From contig CM075101.1 in the NCBI GenBank assembly GCA_037576195.1, positions 11,098,001 through 11,162,000 on the forward strand: DNA of 64,000 bases, written 5' to 3'. Positions 10,807-23,877 of the stretch are shown here, in pieces. Position numbers and translations under genes: made by a program. The notes beneath the pieces are model-generated. The model was not told the origin of the DNA. It made no database searches and worked only from the letters and a program-made list of their open reading frames with translations. Source of the stretch: Phytoseiulus persimilis (taxonomy: Eukaryota > Arthropoda > Arachnida > Mesostigmata > Phytoseiidae). Each line of letters begins with the position of its first letter. The first letter of the stretch is position 1.

Positions 10807-13800
10807 ATACATTTCGAAAAAAATACGAATTTCAACATCTCGGGCGAGCAATTCGTCTCCGATGGGATCCGGACAGGTTCCCGGGGCTGTCTGGGTGTCC
10901 GAGCGGTCGATAGGCCCACGGACAGACGGGCGTCCGTTCACTCCAACGGTATCTGACGAATGCCTCTGATGACAATCTGAGTCCAACTCGCCAGCCTAAA
11001 TGAAGCCTATCCTGTTTTGGGTCTTTGTATGTTTGTCTGTGCGTCCCGGACCCCTAAAAATTTCAGCGCGACTGCTTTTGCATTTGTTTCAACGGTGTTG
11101 GTCGAGAATCTTGTCGAACGGGTTTTCTATTCCTCCGGCCATCGCCGGTACCTGCCGGGGGTCTTGTTGCTGGCAGCGATGCCCATGCCGACTCCGATGA
11201 TCGTTTCGGCTCTATAACTGTCCGTATGTGTGTGTTCACATGGTGGAGCTGCAGCCCTTCACGCATCTGTCTGTTGTGTGTGCCGCAAACGAGCCGTAGC
11301 CCCCTCCAACCTGTTTGTGTCGACGTATGTTTGTTGTATATCTCGCGCACTGTACAAAGCAACAATGCAACCACAATGATGCCCAAGTCACACTGAAGAG
11401 CGGCTCTTGGTACCGAAGAGTTACGGGAGCGAGCGGTGGAGGAGCGGCACAGCGCGGAGATGGATTTGCGATGATCCGGCTCTTTAAAGGCGGGGAACGC
11501 AGCGAACAGGGGCTCACACGGTCAGCAAGGCAGGTCGCATTAGCCCAGGCGAGGATAGTGGCGTGAACCAGGATTGCGTTCCCGAGATCCGTTTCAGAGT
11601 CGCGAAGATGGAAATTCCAAGCCGTCGGGCGTGGGTTTCGCCCCCGGTCGTGCTCGATATGGGGAACATTGATTCAAGGCTCCCGAGGTCACGATACAAT
11701 TCACTTAATGCCCAGTTCTTGACACTGGACATTGGCCCTGAATGGCATCGCCCCGTGTCGCTGGTTGAGAGATTCGGCCGCACCTCCTCTTGTAGCAGAC
11801 GTACTGTAGTTTTCGGAGCAGAGCGTTATGCGGGTGCACCCTGTGACAGGATTAAGAAGAAATAATTCATCAGGATAGATTCACGAACATTCATGAGTTC
11901 TCAAGGGCTTGGATATGCGCTCGCGTGTGGGGATTCGGACCGGGCTCTGCAGTATCGCGAGAAAGAAACAAATAACGAGAGAGAACCGTGCTACCGTGCT
12001 GAGTTGAGGTGACCATTGAGGGGCCCAATGGAAGAAAAAACGCTCAACTAGCCATTGATCAGAGAATCGAACAGATGAGGATTGCCACAATGACCGAACG
12101 TAGTGGTATCATGGTAAAAGTGCATCTGGAGTCTGCCAGAGCCCGAGTCGGCTCCGCTACACCCTTTGGTTTCTCCAGTTGATTCGCGGGGTTTGTTGCA
12201 TCGTGACGTTTTTGCATCGATCGAACGCGCGGCTACTCTAACCAACACTCGATCGCCAGATGCTGTCGCCAACGAGCTCGTTTTCTGAAATCGATGTTTT
12301 TCAATCGCTCCGGCCTCAGCCCGCACTGAAAGCGTCCTCGATGAGCGCAGCACTGAATATTCCGAACGATACCATAGTCCTCAGGAGCTCCAGCGCGGAC
12401 TCCCGCCAGCTGCTGCTCCGAGAAATCTCCACGCGACTTCGGAGATTCGAGAAGTACCAAGCTCGCATCGAGAAATGTCACCTTGTTGCTGTGTCCACCA
12501 ACCGCAGCGCGGTTGTAGAGTCAACGGAAAACTTTGAAACATTGTTCCCGAAGCCTTTGAAGGCCTGTCAACGCTATGACGCAACTCGGCCACTGAGCGA
12601 CATAGTCCTCTGAAATGGCATGGAGTCCCCTAAAGTCACACGCAATCCAATTCGGACAAAGATTTCGCAACGAGCGATGCAAGTTCCTCCTCTAACGGCT
12701 ACTGCGTGACGACGAGGAGAACAACTTGTGCAATGGCTCGGGTTTCAATTTCAAAATGCTGTCAAACAAAAGAAAGTTTGCTAACCTGCCAGAATCGCGT
12801 CCCACGGGAACCTGACCCGAATCAGGATAGCAAAGAGATCTTCGTTGCGCCACGGCCTCACTTTCGAGAAACGAGGAATCCGATGGGACGAGCCCAGACA
12901 GTTGGAGCGAGGGTCAGCGAAGACTGACAAAGAGCCCGGGGAACCGAAGAAGGGGTTGGAAGAGTTCAGGGTACATTGCGGAGGATTTCCAGGTCCGAGT
13001 CGACTCCATGAACGTTGGTTTAACCGTTAGGCACACAAAAAAAAGATCCATTCCACAAAAAGAGGAGAGAGACTCCTGTGCGTGTTGTGATGTCAGAACA
13101 TCTTTCAGTTCGACCAGCGGGTAACATGTGCATTGCGAGCACAGAGTCGTAAAATCGGTTCCAGATGCAGATGATACATTCGGACTGTCTCTGCAACGCC
13201 TAAACAATGAGGAGGTATTCCTCTAACGCATTCTCTTGTAACCCAAGCTCCGACGAAGCTTTTTTTTTGCCTCTGGAGGGAGCCGACTGTTGTGGACGGG
13301 GATTTCGGAGACCGGATCGGATACGACGAGCTCAGACGAGCATTCAGGAGCGCACACTCGTTCGCGCTCAGAGAGAGAGAGATAGAGCGCTAGTTATCAA
13401 ACAAAATAGCGGTAAATAACCCCGAGGAATGTTGCAGGGAGATGTTGCTTGTAAACAACATTCTGAGAGTTTTGCATCGTTGCTTTCCACCGTTGGCTTC
13501 ACCATAACCGGTCGAGCACCACTCTCCAGACTGCACGCGACCCCGAAACTGATGGTTTTGACGACAACCATTGGGAAAGCCTTGTAGGAAGCTCTTCACG
13601 AAGGTCCCGATCGGTGACGACTCCGGTCGGCGGACGTGAATCCACAGCGGTTTCTTCCCGGGTCTTCTCACCCGAGAGCTTTTGTTATCCTGAGCAACTT
13701 CTCGCGATTCGCGGTCTTCACGGTTACCACAGTGGCTTCTCCAGCTGTATGGAGATAATTAAGCCGAGACAGATTCTGGAGGGCTCCGGGTGAGCAAGAG

Positions 13801-16800
13801 ACTCGGTCAGGTCCAGTGCATAAGCACACGAGTGCGAGCGAGGCGCTGTTCAATTCGGCTTCGCACGAGATGCTCGATGCTTTACGAACGAAACAGCTCG
13901 ACGCCCCTGATGAGAAGGATAGCGCTCGGAAGGAAGGAGCGGGGAACGGCCGCCGCTGGCACCACCTTCCTTGGCTCGGCCGTCGTCCTCGGCAGCGGCA
14001 GTCGTAGCGGTGGTGAGCGCTCTGCCAAATAAAAAACAGGATGTTTTGTTTTTTATTTTAGTTTTTATTTGGCTTTACTCATCCAAGCACCCCCTCCTGC
14101 CACCGCCGATCCCCCGGACTTCTCCTCGCTTTTCTTCGTCGCGTCCTCCCATCCTCCGTCGGCTGGCAAGCAAGGGTGGTCCATCTCAATGGCTCGCTGT
14201 TACTCCCGACCGACTATCGCGATCGCCTCCTCTTAGGAGATCGCGCGGAAAATGCTCTCTCACACCCGAAATACCCTGCATCGGCAAAACGAGTCAGCCA
14301 GGCAGAGCGAGTCCATCGCGGCCATCGAGCAAGTCTCAGAAGTGCGTCCCATTAAAACTGCCATAGCGCAATACTCAATTTATAACTTCGACGATGCTCC
14401 CGCTCGCTCTCCCTTCGGTGCGCCCGTCGAGTTTGGTGAGCTGTCACAGCAGCCGCTAGAACCGAGACGGTGCGCAGTACGTCGATGATAGCGGGAACTT
14501 TGCTTCAAGTTCGCTCTCGGCGGATTTCGTGACCTTGCTGATGACAAAACCCATCTTGTCAGTTCCTCATTTCCCGACACTTCGGGGGACAGAAAACGGA
14601 AAAAAAAATCGTGTGGCCTCCTTGCCCATTCTGAGTCAGGAGTGGAGATCCTAATCAGGATATCACCTCAGTGGAACCTGTCCTGACCTGAACCCTGCAC
14701 GGCAGGCCTAAATCCTCTCGAAATCACTTAACTTTGTCGCATTGTTATTCGGCGATGCCCGCTCAGCTCATGCTTTCACTGCACTGCGAGCGCTCCACAG
14801 GCGAGTGAAAACGGTAAAAAGTTGTAGGGCTTACAGACTCACGCGCTCATGAGCTCCCTCAAAAGTGCTCTAAACAGGCTGGGCCTAACGAATCGTCGAT
14901 CATTAAACTTTTTTTCTCCATATTCCTTTGCGCGTAATCCCCTCCGAAGTGGTTGCAGCGTTTTTTTTTCCAGTGAGCGCGTAGTGCAGTCAACGCCGCA
15001 CTGCACGGCTTCGACGACTCCATCTCTCGCCATAATGATGATGACGACGACGATGTGCAGTTTGTATGCGGGGAAATCTGCTCATGGAGCTTTTGCCACT
15101 CGGAGTCGGCCTTGTGTAGGTACTTCACGAGATCCTAGAGCTCCGTGAAGAGTGACGGATTCCACAGAGAGCGGCTCCTACGCCAACTCTATCGCCGTAG
15201 CGCCGTAGCGAGTGTCTTGATGCTTCGTGCGCGTTATGAGTTCTGCGCGTTATGAGGATCAGGAAGCACCCTCATCGGGGTACTCTTCTGGCTCCGCCGT
15301 GATTGATTGAGATCGGACAGCGTGGATCGGCTGCCAGGCTGAACAGCATCGAAAATGAAATTCCAGCCAGCGGGGGTGAGCTCAGCTCGAGCTGCGCTCG
15401 CCGAGAACGGCCAGAATTCGCAGAGAAGGAGGTGATCGCGTCGAATGAGGCTCAAGGAAACAACCTAAGCTCTGTAGCAGCGCCGAAGTACCGTCAAGAT
15501 AGATGATCGAGTCGAATGAAGGAATTCCTCAACTCTCTCTCTCTTATTCAAGTGCAGAAGACGCGACAATTATTCAAACGCGGACGGGATCATCCCCAGT
15601 CCCGAATGAGTGGCCGCGACTTTTTGATTTTTTGCCTCGGATCAGCCCTCGGGCGCGAAGGGGTTGTTCACCCTATGATTCCTTTTTGCGCTCCAGCGCG
15701 ATGACTTCCGATGGTTCGCTCCAACCTCTGCGCTTGTGAGTGCCTGCATCGAAGTGACGGAAATATTTCAGGAACCAAAAGAGATGAAGAGACCTCGGCC
15801 ACGCAACCTCTTCCGACCGGGAGAACGTCCCCAGCTCTGGGAAAATGGAGCCTGAGCAATGAAGGCATCAGAGGCTGTAATTAGACCGGATCAACTAATT
15901 GCGAAGGAGCACGACTGCTACGTTTCCACTTGTTGGCCGAGTGACAGACTGACTGCTGATCTAAAAACATTCCGTTTGCACTGCTGTGATCGTCAGAGTG
16001 GTTTTTGGATGTCGCTCCTCGTAGCCGGCAACACTGAGCATAGCTGCCAACGGTAAACCCACAAGCGTTTTTAAACCGGCAATAGGTTCGGGGCTCCTGG
16101 TCGCTTACGCTCCGGCTCCCTGACTGCCTGCCTACCCACCCGACTGGCTTGCTTCCACTCTGCTGGCTGTCATGAGCACGAACTCATCAGCAAGCAGTGA
16201 TTTCCAACCGCATTCTTCATCTTATCAACAGGAGCCCAGTTAAATAACCTGCTCCGCCGTCGGCTGGTCCCGAGGACTGGTTTTGAGTGAAGGCCTTCAG
16301 CGCGAGAACTTTCACTCTGGCCCACCTGCCTGTTGGACAAGTTGAAATTAGCACTGTGAAAATTGTCCGTGCCGAGAATACATCGGATTGTCATCTAGGA
16401 TCCATTTGTTATCCATGCTCATTACAACGAAACCACTCTGCGACCAGAAAAAATATTTACTCGAGCTCTTCGAGACCTCAGAGGCGCCTTCGAACCTCAG
16501 CCGGAGTTCTGGTTCTGATTTTTAGAAAGTTTCCCCTCGACCTGGAGCAGTCGAAGACTTTCTTGAACTTTCGTCCAAGCTGGGACAGAGCCCAGCCCTC
16601 GCTTTCTTCCAACAAAAGTCTCGGAAGATTCCAACTTTGGGAATATTTACTGGTGCCTAGTTTCAAAAATTTGAAGTTCTCCGTCTCTCAAAGTTCTCGA
16701 TCTTTCGGGGCGAAATCTACACGAGCTTCGACTGAGTCTGGAGGGAATCATCCTCTATATTGGTCAACGGATCGATGACGAGTTCCGACAGTTCGGATGA

Positions 16801-19081
16801 GGAATTTCTGTGCGTCTCTATCGGGTGCGAGGTGACGCCGAGGTTCCCCGCGCGAGCCGTGAGGCTCGCCAGTCAGCCAGCGAGCGACTCAACGAATAGT
16901 CGGGGAGTTCTGTTTAGGAGTCCGCGCTCGCGTGATCACCTCGCAAATCTGTCAGGTTGGACACTCCCGCGAGAAAAACTGTCTCTATGATATCTGCATA
17001 CGACCCCTGTATGGGGGCGCCATTCAGAGGAGAACAGTCATGAACTCTCATTGATATGGTCTTCCTCGAGACATAGGTCGGTTTCGTTATTGATCTTCGT
17101 GCTCGCTGCTCCAGTTGAACGCCGAAACTGCTCGGGAACACTTCGGTCGACTCCGATCGAACGGAATAGATTCCATCCTAGATTCCTGATTCCATGTGGG
17201 ACCAATGATAGCGATGAATCCATGAACATTCGTTTCTGGTCGAAGTCTCACAGCGTTCGCTCGGTTGGTCAAATCAGATTCCATACGAGGGAGCTCTATA
17301 CTTTGATGACCATTCGGTCTGTGGAGGGAATCGTTTGCTCCGAGCAATTTACGGAGCAGGGCCTCGAACCTACCTCTAGGATCGAGGGTTGACTGCAATC
17401 TCGTAGCGTATCCTCAAATCGTGAGCGGGCGTGACACTGCAATGAGGAGAGAGTCCCTTGCATTCGGAGGAATTTCACTCACCGCCGAAAAAACTCGCCA
17501 CGCAGCGGCATTGTTGGCTAACTTTCCAGGCCTTGACTTCTGACTGCATCCGAGTAGACGAGAGGATGGTTTTGAAATGTTTTCGGCTAACGCCAGCAAC
17601 ACTCCAGTGAAGGAGAGCCTTGTCGACCGAAAGTTCCGCTGTGTTGAGCTCGCGAGAGCTAAAACAGGCATGGTGTCTGGCTGTTTTCAGGACGAGCGCG
17701 CCACAAGTTCTTGCGAAGTGCAGTCACTGTTGTTGCACGCTGAAGGGAACGACGTGTAGAGTGATCGCTTATCGTTACCAGTCTTCACGCGCTCGGCCAT
17801 CTCGTGGCCTGATGTGTAACAATTCTTCACAATGATACTGTGCATGTCCCCTCTGGGTCGTTATCCGTCATGTCGGAGCTCACCCAACGGTCTTTCTGTG
17901 GTCCTACCCGTTTCCATTCAACCAGGGCTCACTTTTATTTTGGGAAATAGGCCGGCAATGGATTTAATTATCCGTTCCCGGATCGGAGGAAGTTGTGTAA
18001 GGCTGTGTGATGCAATAATGGAACGCGTTACCGCGTTGGCTCGGAGCCGAGATACGATTCATGACTTTAACGGCCGTCCTGAGATGGAGTGAGACTCCCT
18101 GACGACGAGCGCGGGATTTTAAGCGTCTCTAAAAGCGGACTGGCGCCTCCACTTTTTGGAACGGCAATTTCTTCAACGAGATCATCCGCCGCAACGATGC
18201 GCCATTGATTCGAAACCTTCTATGGGGACTACGCACGCCACAGCACCTCAATGCTACAAGTTGTAAGGCCTCCTCAACTTCGTGCCTTTAAGTAATCTCG
18301 TATCTCCAGGGGTGTCCTCTTAACTACGGCAACTACGATTCGAATCGTTCAGAGAGCTTGAAATCGCTCTACCCCCACGAAGGTCGGCACGACGGTACCT
18401 CTAGTTCTCTGCGCTCACAGCATCACCTTCGAGAAGATGTTTCAAGTGAGACTGTCAAGCCGAAGTACCGGACTCCTGCCACCAAGAGCGATTTCGCAAG
18501 ATCCATACATCCAATGTTTTTGAATATTCAGACCTCCATTGCAGTAAACCTTAGGCGCTTCTCAACTCTGCCGGCTGGGCAGTGAATCCCTTGAGTGAAA
18601 GCACTCGACTCTAGGAACGAGCGCGAAAGTATCCTTTCCTCCAGACACTTCTCACTCGCAGACATCTCAGCTCGTTTCGTGCCCCGTTTTCCGGAGTTCT
18701 TTCGGAAAATGTCGACCAAGAGATAAATGCGTCAAAACTGAGACACGCGCTACCGACCGTTGCTATTTCTGCGCCCCGGAAAATCAAGGCCCAACACTGT
18801 ACGTGAGACCTGGCGGCCAATACTGGGGGAAATTTTTTTACTTATATTCCTAAAGATGGGCCAGACAGGGAGTTCTAACAACAAAAGATGCAGCCGCCGT
18901 TCTACTTAGGCTGGTTTCCTTGCCTGCAGCGCAGGAAGGCGCTGCTGCTCATTATAGCTTTTTCTTGCACACAGTCGTGAAGGGGGGAATAGTTTTTGGC
19001 ATAATCTACCCCTCCGCAGCGAAGGAGGACCGGAGAGAGGCAGCGGGCGAAGAAGCTCGGGAAGAGCCCCGCGAACCCTTT

Positions 19082-19106
19082 GGGGGGGGGGGGGGGGGGG
19101 GGGGGG
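19082..19106. repeat. 25-nt poly-G run
   Basis: Twenty-five consecutive G residues inside the zinc-finger gene's intron 1, in a GC-rich, low-complexity neighbourhood (18.9-19.5 kb). The exact length is uncertain in any assembly. It creates artefactual polyglycine and polyproline frames on the two strands. Confidence 0.95.
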
Positions 19107-20999
19107 CACCCCGATGCCCCCTACTGCCCTCTCGTGTGCCCCCTCCGCCTGCATCCTCGGACTACTACTCCTATTGCTTCCTGCCGACCGTGCAACTAGC
19201 CCCCCCTTGCAAACCCCAGTGGAAACCCTTTGGCGACCCCTTCAGAGGGAGACGACGGCAGCAGCAGCCGGCCAGCGCCTACAGAGGTCTACACAATAGC
19301 AAGAAGCGAAAGAACAGCGGCGTGGGTGTATGCGCCTGCACGCGTCTGCCATAGACAAAAAGCGGTAGGAGGGCCGAATCTCCTTTTTAGTCCGCCTACT
19401 TCCCGCTGGCCTACCATGCCTGCCTGTTTAGCTGGCTTGCAAGCTGCTTGCCTGGCGGGTAGTTGGCGGGCTGGCGGGTCGACGCGTCAGTTCGTTGGTT
19501 GGTCCGGCCGTCTGTCGTTCCGTCGCTCGTTTCGTCGGCGGGCGGCATACTCATCTACATGCTGCACCGTCCGCCATGACAGGTGGCGATGAAGGCTTCC
19601 GATGGTGGCCGTTTGCACTCGGAGCAGCAGCGTCGTTGCTTCTTAGTTCTTGCAACGTTACCATCACTGCCGCCACTTCCAGTGGCAGCCGCGGAACTTA
19701 CGACAGCAGGGTTTTGCTTTCGACGACGAGCGTGTGCGCAAGCACTCCCGTTACTATCTACGGATGAATTGGAGCGAACCAGTTATCGATTGGAGTCTCC
19801 CGAGGACGTCTAGAATTCACGCTCCATCCGAGAGATTCGGAAGATTCAATTATAATCTCGTCTCATTGTTCGCCCCCGAGATTCGGCGCAGAAATACCCT
19901 GCCAGGCTAGCGGTCCAGGGAAGAGCTTATCCCATGATTTACCCCCCTATCAGAACTCAAATTCCTGTCCTTCTTGAGCCGGGAACTCGTCGCGATGAAT
20001 GACTTCCCTATCCACGACGGAGTGCACGCGGTATAATTTCGATATTTCATAGATTATGGAATCAATGAAAGCGGATGAGCGTCGCTCTTCTGTGCGTTAG
20101 CCGGAGATCTATCAGTGATCAGTGAGTGACATCATTCCAATTTCTACGTGGCTCCACGGACCCCCTGAAGCCGACCGAAGTCTTCTCGGGTAATTCATCC
20201 TGACTCTCAGAAAGAACACGCATAGCTCTTCGCGTTGAAACGGGAATTTCCAAATTCCTGTATTCCGTTCCATTCTTTCCTAGAATCCTGCAATTCTTCC
20301 TCTGTTTCTGATGTCATCCGAACTCGCGTTCCTCGAGAACTATCAAAGAAATCTTCCCGACAGTACTGTTCCTCTGAAACTCACAGTTGCGCATGCTGGG
20401 TTTCCTTCCAGGATGGGACATGCTCCGGACTGATCCCAAGGAAGAAGATTTCGGTCCGAACTCCACCGCGTGAGGCTCGCATTTCAGGATCACTGGCTCA
20501 GTTGTCGAGAGATCAGTTATTTCCTAGCGCACACAGCTGAGTTGGAGCTGTAAACTATCCGAAGTTGAAGGATGGCTCTTTCGTTCAAAACTTCGTTGCG
20601 CAGACCGTTTCTTCTAGAGTCTCCACCGAGGCTGATCGGGATGATCTCATTTTGTATGTACGGACACATTCAGATAACTCCTGGTTCTCCCAACATCGCC
20701 GCAACCGAGGTATCTTGGGATTCTCCGCATTTTTGCAGCGCCCTCAATTAGGAAGATATCATCCAGCTGTAGATTGGGCATCCAGCCGAAGCAGAATGAA
20801 AGCATGCTCTTAAAGTGGACCCGGACACCATTCGAGGATTAATTCTTAATGCCATAATGCTTGTTAGCTTCCATGATTGTTATGTGAGGTGATTAGTTCA
20901 CTCTACCAACTTACCGCTGAAGTAGATCTTCGCTGCTTTACATTCGACGCCTCCTTGTTCGGTGAACTTTTTTTCTCAAATCCAGCATAACCTCCATTA

Positions 21000-21335
21000 C
21001 GGGGTGGTATTTTTGAATCGGGAACTTTCGAGCCCGGTTTCGCTTAGGCCATAACTCTGTCAATCCTCGGATTTTTTTTCGGAAAATCAAAACGTGATCG
21101 GTAGAGGGTCTCGCAGCGAGCATTTTGCTTTGCAGTTGATATGATGAGAATCGCGGCCACCAGATGGTTTTGAGAATTACCAATTTAATTTTTTGAGGTC
21201 CTCTTGAAAGTTATCGGGAAACCGTCAAATTTCATCGGATCCGACTCGTGGGAGTCGCGTTCGACGCGCAAAAGGGAGCCGGTCATTCACGAGGAGACCG
21301 ATTTGAGTTATCTCGTTCCCTCGGAAAATGGCAAT
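21000..21335 (-). repeat. Inverted repeat, left arm (head-to-head pair)
   Basis: On the minus strand this arm aligns with the plus strand of 21598-21862. Shared stretches include GCGCGTCGAACGCGAC, AATTGGTAATTCTCAAAACC (GTCATTCTCAGAACC in the other arm) and GATTGACAGAGTTATGGCC (AATTGACAAAGTTATGGCC). The arms are diverged, and the left arm has about 35 extra bases in the middle. Their 5' ends face each other across a spacer of about 260 bp. No open frame of note is present. Confidence 0.75.
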
Positions 21336-21597
21336 GGTATCAAGAATTAATTTGGTGTGAAGGCTGATTTAGGCGACTGGAGGCGAGAAACTGAACGAGG
21401 ATGATTTCCGGTGAACATAAAAAATCGTCGAATCGACCTTGCAGCTCAAAATTCGGATGATATACCAATTTCTGAGTGATTCGTATCAAGCGGATACTTT
21501 CAAACCGACTCGTTGAGGAGTCACGAGATGAAAGGCGGGGAAAAGCGAGGAAAACGGAATCGACATATTGGCGGGCCTTACAAAAGCGTAGGATACG

Positions 21598-21862
21598 ATC
21601 GCTCGCCATACTTCGAGTGAACGAGACAGCTTCAATCGGCCTTCCCTGCGCGCGTCGAACGCGACCCCCAGGAGTCTGCTCCGGTGCAATTTAGCTCGAA
21701 AAAAATTGGTCATTCTCAGAACCATCTGCTGCTGGCCGCAATTCTCATTGTATCCACTATCCGATTGGAATAACCGCTCCGGAAAAATCGAAGAATTGAC
21801 AAAGTTATGGCCAAAACAAAATCAGGCTGGAAAGATCCCGAGCAAAAAATGCCAACCTGTAT
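21598..21862 (+). repeat. Inverted repeat, right arm (head-to-head pair)
   Basis: Partner of the arm at 21000-21335 in the opposite orientation. The pair could be two copies of one dispersed repeat inserted head to head, or the ends of a fold-back DNA element. The divergence indicates age. Confidence 0.75.
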
Positions 21863-22051
21863 GTGAGTTCCGTACAGCCGAACTTGACAACTGCCCTGAC
21901 TATCCGCTCAAACTATACGTGACCGCGAGTATCACAGACTGTAGGACCGCGAAGCTCATACCGTCAAGACCCACATGATCGAGGTCCAGAAAATTGAGTT
22001 TCTAATGTGTGTATAATTGAAATATTCCGTGATCACAGAGAATAATAGTCG

Positions 22052-22180
22052 AGCTTCAAGGTGTATTTAGTCGGAGCGTCAATGAAGTATGCCGTAAATG
22101 ATTATGGCGCTGATTGGAATGCCGTCGCCTTAAGACCGCTCCAAAAGATTCAAAGAACACTCATGAGGCTCATAGTAACC
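22052..22180 (+). pseudogene. LINE reverse-transcriptase scrap (post-RT region)
   Basis: A plus-strand open stretch reads YGADWNAVALRPLQKIQRTL followed by MRLIVT. This matches the conserved YGxxxWG...LxxLQxIQxRxLRLI segment after the RT catalytic core in jockey/CR1-like non-LTR retrotransposons. It is short, isolated inside the zinc-finger gene's intron 1, and soon followed by a stop. Confidence 0.5.
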
Positions 22181-23329
22181 CCCCAGGCTGCCATTATATT
22201 CCTTTCTGCTTTCCGTACGTAAACCAGAATACAGCTTGCGGGATTCCCGACGTCACCCGGTTTTGGACATGAATGAAGGAGTCCAAGGGGCGTGGAACAC
22301 TGAGCCACATGATCCTTCAATGGTATCAGACTCCCGTTTGAATACTCTATTAGTCATTCCGTGCGAATCGGTTGCACATTACGCAGCGTTTTCCATTCTG
22401 TAACAGTGTCAGAATGTGTTACCTGAGATTCACGTCGAGCTTCGCGTAACCTGAGGCGCGTTACTCCTCCAATCGACCTCGAGTCCAAAGTCGTTGTAAT
22501 GCCATTAGCTTACGGGATCTCACTTCGTCTTACCCATCCTCGTCGTAATTAATCCATATTTTCATATCACTCTGGGAAGCCTCCGCTCAACTTCTGGTAG
22601 TTCATTCGATTCAGCCGAAAAAGAAACGCAACGCACCATATAACGAACAAAAAAAATTTTCACTTCAACGCGGGTGAATATGAATCAAATTTCTGCTGCA
22701 CTGGTTTGGACTCGGCAGGGTCTCGACCCTCTTCCATTCATTCCCCCGTTCGCATTTACGATCCACCTTCTCGGGGATTGCAGAGAGAACAGATTGTTCC
22801 GCTTAGATTATTTTCCAGGAATCAGAACCTCAATCCCTCGAAGTCTCCACGGCTACTGCGTATTTTTCCCCTCTAATGCGATATCTTCGCCCAACGTCAG
22901 CATTCCTGATTTTCCGCAGGCTTGTCGATCATGGGTTCTCCGCGCATCGCGCGCTCGAGTTATCAAGGATCGGACGTCATTTTTCGGGATCGACGCAGAC
23001 GATGACTAGAATCCCCCGATTTTCTCCTCCTTGGTTGATTGTTTTTCCCAGTCAAACATTCTTCCCGAATATTCAAGAAGCCGTACTTCCCTTCCGTGTG
23101 CACTTTCCATCGTCGTTGTCACAGCCTAAGCCAGCGTCGACGATGACGACGAAGAGGACAGAGTATTTTTTCGGCTGCAGTCGCTTCTTGTTGTTGTCGT
23201 ACTGCTGTCAGCGCGAACGCGGCGCTCCCTGTCGGCAGCTGATCGAAGCCTCAACCAAAACACACTGAGGCCTGCTCGGCTCGGTCGGGCGCTTCGCCAT
23301 GGAGCCGGAGATTTTTTAGTGTTGTCTGT

Positions 23330-23877
23330 CGGTCAGTCCGTGCGTCCGTTCGTCCGTCCGTGAGTCGAGCCAGCATCCATTCGGCTGTGTGCTGCGAGTG
23401 TGTGATAAAACATTGTCTAGTTTTTTGCCTATTGGTTGCTCTTCTCGTCGTCGGCGGCGGCCGTCATTCTGCTAAGTTTCACCAGTGCAGCAAGTTCTAT
23501 GGGGATTGGAAGCACCGTCACCGCAGCTTCTTCTTAGTGGTAGCTGCAGCCGCAACAGCACACGACAGCGAAGGCGGTGTACGACGCACGGTTGTTCGTC
23601 AACATCGCTCGCTCGTAACATGTCTGCGGTGTGTTCGACGCTGAGTCCTGGTTCAGGTTCGAGTGTTCGGTGTTGCCGCTCTGAGCCTGTCGAGAGCGGA
23701 GCCCAGAGTAGTTCGAACCTCGCTCTTCGATCAAATGGTGCTAGTTGAGAAGACAACGTGAAATACACGCAGCCGTCCGAGTTGTTGAGTGTGCTGGCTT
23801 CTTCATCTTCTGCGCCTCCCGCTTATACATGTGACGCGGGTAAATACTGGCGGAGCGCACCGTCCAGTCTCAAAGAT
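23330..23877 (+). promoter_or_regulatory. Possible alternative promoter and non-coding first exon of the zinc-finger gene
   Basis: A block with 5'-leader character: pyrimidine-rich CCGT/GTCC repeats, a TCAGTC initiator-like hexamer at 23333-23338, several short upstream ATGs, and a strong donor (GAT|gtgagt) at 23878. In the frame that would read into exon 2 the block is open from 23749 but contains no ATG. If it is spliced to exon 2, translation would have to start at Met 29989 inside exon 2. The evidence is only compositional and splice-site based. Confidence 0.25.

Noticed and set aside
14859..15128. Minus-strand frame with LRAHWKKKRCNHFGGDYAQ resembling the C-terminus of mariner transposases
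   Set aside because: Only a weak WxxC...GDY pattern; no catalytic blocks are found upstream.
16775..16833. Possible small exon MTSSDSSDEEFLCVSIGCE with a weak gtgacg donor
   Set aside because: Acidic start recalls Harbinger-type proteins, but the donor is poor and no continuing exon is found.
17345..17395. Second B-box-like string (GGTTCGAGGCC, minus strand)
   Set aside because: Isolated match without any tRNA fold.
18906..19354. Frames containing polyproline and polyglycine runs
   Set aside because: Direct by-product of the 25-nt G tract, not coding sequence.
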